In this document: in pieces, positions 63,157 to 64,000 of the stretch
How the letters are laid out: every line of letters starts with the position of its first letter
How positions within the stretch are numbered: the stretch's first letter is position 1
NCBI GenBank assembly: GCA_001603275.1
Contig: LUYM01000005.1
Coordinates: 44,115-108,114 of the forward strand
Direction: 5' to 3'
Length of the DNA: 64,000 nt
Source: Actinomycetales bacterium Actino_02
GTDB taxonomy: Bacteria > Actinomycetota > Actinomycetes > Propionibacteriales > Propionibacteriaceae
The notes under the pieces: model-generated
Told to the model about the DNA's origin: nothing
Database searches by the model: none
The model's input: only the letters and a program-made list of their open reading frames with translations
Translations under genes and position numbers: made by a program

Positions 63157-63165
63157 TGTGGATAA
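63157..63165 (-). promoter_or_regulatory. Consensus DnaA box (TTATCCACA)
   Basis: TGTGGATAA on the + strand is the exact complement of TTATCCACA. It lies 95 bp after the last dyad repeat. Confidence 0.6.
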
Positions 63166-63562
63166 CTTGAGCGGTCGCGCTGACCTCGCCTTGCCAGCAG
63201 CACTCAGACGTTGGCAGCTAGGGAACGACGTAACGGGGGCAGATCCGTGCCTGGGCGGTGGTCTTGCGAGGCTCAACACGGTGAGGCATAGACCGGGGCG
63301 GGCCGAGCGGGCAAGGGTTTGCGATCGCGAAGGCGGAAGCGATCCGCGACGCGATACAGCCCGCACTCATCGACGGTTTTCCCCACGACGCGACCGCTCG
63401 GAAGTCTCCGCCCCTTCCCGTCTCTCTCCCCGGGGCACCAGTAGAGCCAGTCCAGCTCAGAGAAGGCCCAACCGGGACCCCGAAAGCCCTAGGCCAGTAC
63501 GGGATAGCCCGGCCGCCTCGCCATGGATCGTCCAGCGAGCCCGCGAGTGCTGCGACGAAGGA

Positions 63563-64000
63563 CTATTCGACGCAGTATTGGGCGATGTGAACCCACTTGC
63601 CTGTGGCTGAGCCGCCAACGAAGTAGGCGTGTGCTCGCACGGGGCCCCGGGGACCCTCTTCCGAGGCTAGGCCCGTGGCCGGTCCGAGGAATGCGAACTG
63701 TCTGCGGGTGCCCGGTGTCAGGATGAGGGGCAGCGACGGGCCGAAGTGTTCGTCGTACCAGCTCTCGCCCTTCGCCTCGACCACCAGCTCAAGGAGCTCC
63801 GTTGGAGCCCCTCCTACATTCCGGACCTCGACTATGAGCGCAGGGTCTTCGGGAGCGCCGTCAACCATGGACGCCGGGCCGAAGTAGCTCCAGACCGCGA
63901 GCCGTGCGCGGTTGAGGCGGAACTGCACAATCTGCCAGACCAGGCCCGCGACGGCGACCGCGAGACCGCCAGCCGCTATCGCGCGTGCAAGCAGGTCCAC
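63563..64000 (-). CDS. Membrane-anchored hypothetical protein (start at or beyond the window edge)
   Basis: At least 145 residues. An N-terminal transmembrane helix (AIAAGGLAVAVAGLVWQIVQ) precedes a beta-rich domain (VEVRNVGGAPTELLELVVEAKG, ILTPGTRRQFAFLGPA). A GTG coincides with the last bases of the window, so the gene may be complete or continue further. GC-rich third positions support coding. Orientation is opposite to the int-rep genes. No family recognised. Confidence 0.65.
   Translation of the reverse strand: MDLLARAIAAGGLAVAVAGLVWQIVQFRLNRARLAVWSYFGPASMVDGAPEDPALIVEVRNVGGAPTELLELVVEAKGESWYDEHFGPSLPLILTPGTRRQFAFLGPATGLASEEGPRGPVRAHAYFVGGSATGKWVHIAQYCVE

Larger units (their letters stand above)
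62931..63562. other. Non-coding, origin-like segment of the integrated element
   Basis: 632 bp without a gene I can support. The first 230 bp hold four dyad repeats, a 12-bp tandem repeat, an A-rich patch and a consensus DnaA box. The rest (63170-63562) shows no clear structure; frames across it have poor third-position GC. Confidence 0.55.
59260..64000. mobile_element. Integrated element at tRNA-Gly (left end; right end outside the window)
   Basis: The genes run int, unknown, xis-like, small ORF, two replication-type proteins, an origin-like repeat region, then an unknown gene. The left attachment site is probably inside the tRNA 3' end; its exact edge cannot be fixed without the right copy, for which I found no match in the window. 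The lack of tra or phage structural genes here leaves its type (integrative plasmid, satellite or prophage) open. Confidence 0.75.

Noticed and set aside
63127-63366. 79-codon minus-strand frame
   Set aside because: No ribosome site, low-complexity Arg/Ser/Pro product and poor codon pattern.
63152-63610. 152-codon frame in the origin-like segment
   Set aside because: Low third-position GC, an Arg/Pro/Ser-rich product, a TTG start overlapping the DnaA box, and overlap with the well-supported minus-strand gene at 63563.

Overview
The window is about 64 kb of high-GC Gram-positive (Actinomycetota) chromosome. The evidence is very GC-rich third codon positions, GTG/TTG starts, a polyphosphate glucokinase, a mycothiol-transferase-like DinB protein, an actinobacterial ArfABC-type operon, a Zur-type set of zinc-free ribosomal proteins, and many apparently leaderless genes (a TAGaCT-like -10 box 6-8 nt before the start codon). 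Pyruvate:ferredoxin oxidoreductase, polyphosphate glucokinase and teichoic-acid-type genes together would suit a Propionibacteriales member; that placement is inference.

Layout. 1-460: non-coding tandem repeats with hairpins. 0.46-7.6 kb: an AlaA-type aminotransferase, an arfABC-like envelope operon, an unknown gene, and an NCS1 permease coupled to a PfkB kinase. 7.6-11.1 kb: NifJ. 11.2-13.9 kb: a divergent zinc-limitation cassette with S14, L33 and L28 on one side, and L31, L36, a P-loop-less COG0523/MRF-like protein, L32 and HU on the other, around a Zur-like box. 14-19.9 kb: a eukaryote-type tandem-domain phosphofructokinase, a VanY-like lipoprotein, an Eda-fold protein lacking the Schiff-base lysine, and an SH3b secreted protein.

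19.9-42 kb is mainly cell-surface polymer and secretion: two TagF-like proteins, Pgi, a TagGH-type ABC exporter, a GT-C mannosyltransferase-like protein, two tandem GT4 glycosyltransferases, a glycerol-3-phosphate cytidylyltransferase fused to a Gfo/Idh/MocA dehydrogenase, and secreted FN3, PLD and EEP-fold enzymes. The parts fit a glycosylated poly(glycerol-phosphate)-like teichoic acid: CDP-glycerol-type precursor, polymerase, glucosylation and export. 42-59 kb: ArgS, an NhaP-type antiporter between two related hairpins, a GH31 enzyme translationally linked to a Ser/Thr kinase with an extracytoplasmic beta-propeller, a serpin lipoprotein, PpgK, GalE, bacterial PH-domain proteins, a DUF1707 protein, DinB, a TIG-CAP secreted protein and a LuxR-type regulator.

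59.2-64 kb: an integrated element begins at tRNA-Gly(CCC). It carries a tyrosine integrase with an Lsr2-like motif inserted in it, an excisionase-type HTH protein, small unknown and replication-type proteins, then a non-coding segment with four iteron-like dyad repeats, a 12-bp tandem repeat and DnaA-box matches that resembles a replication origin. The far end of the element lies outside the window.
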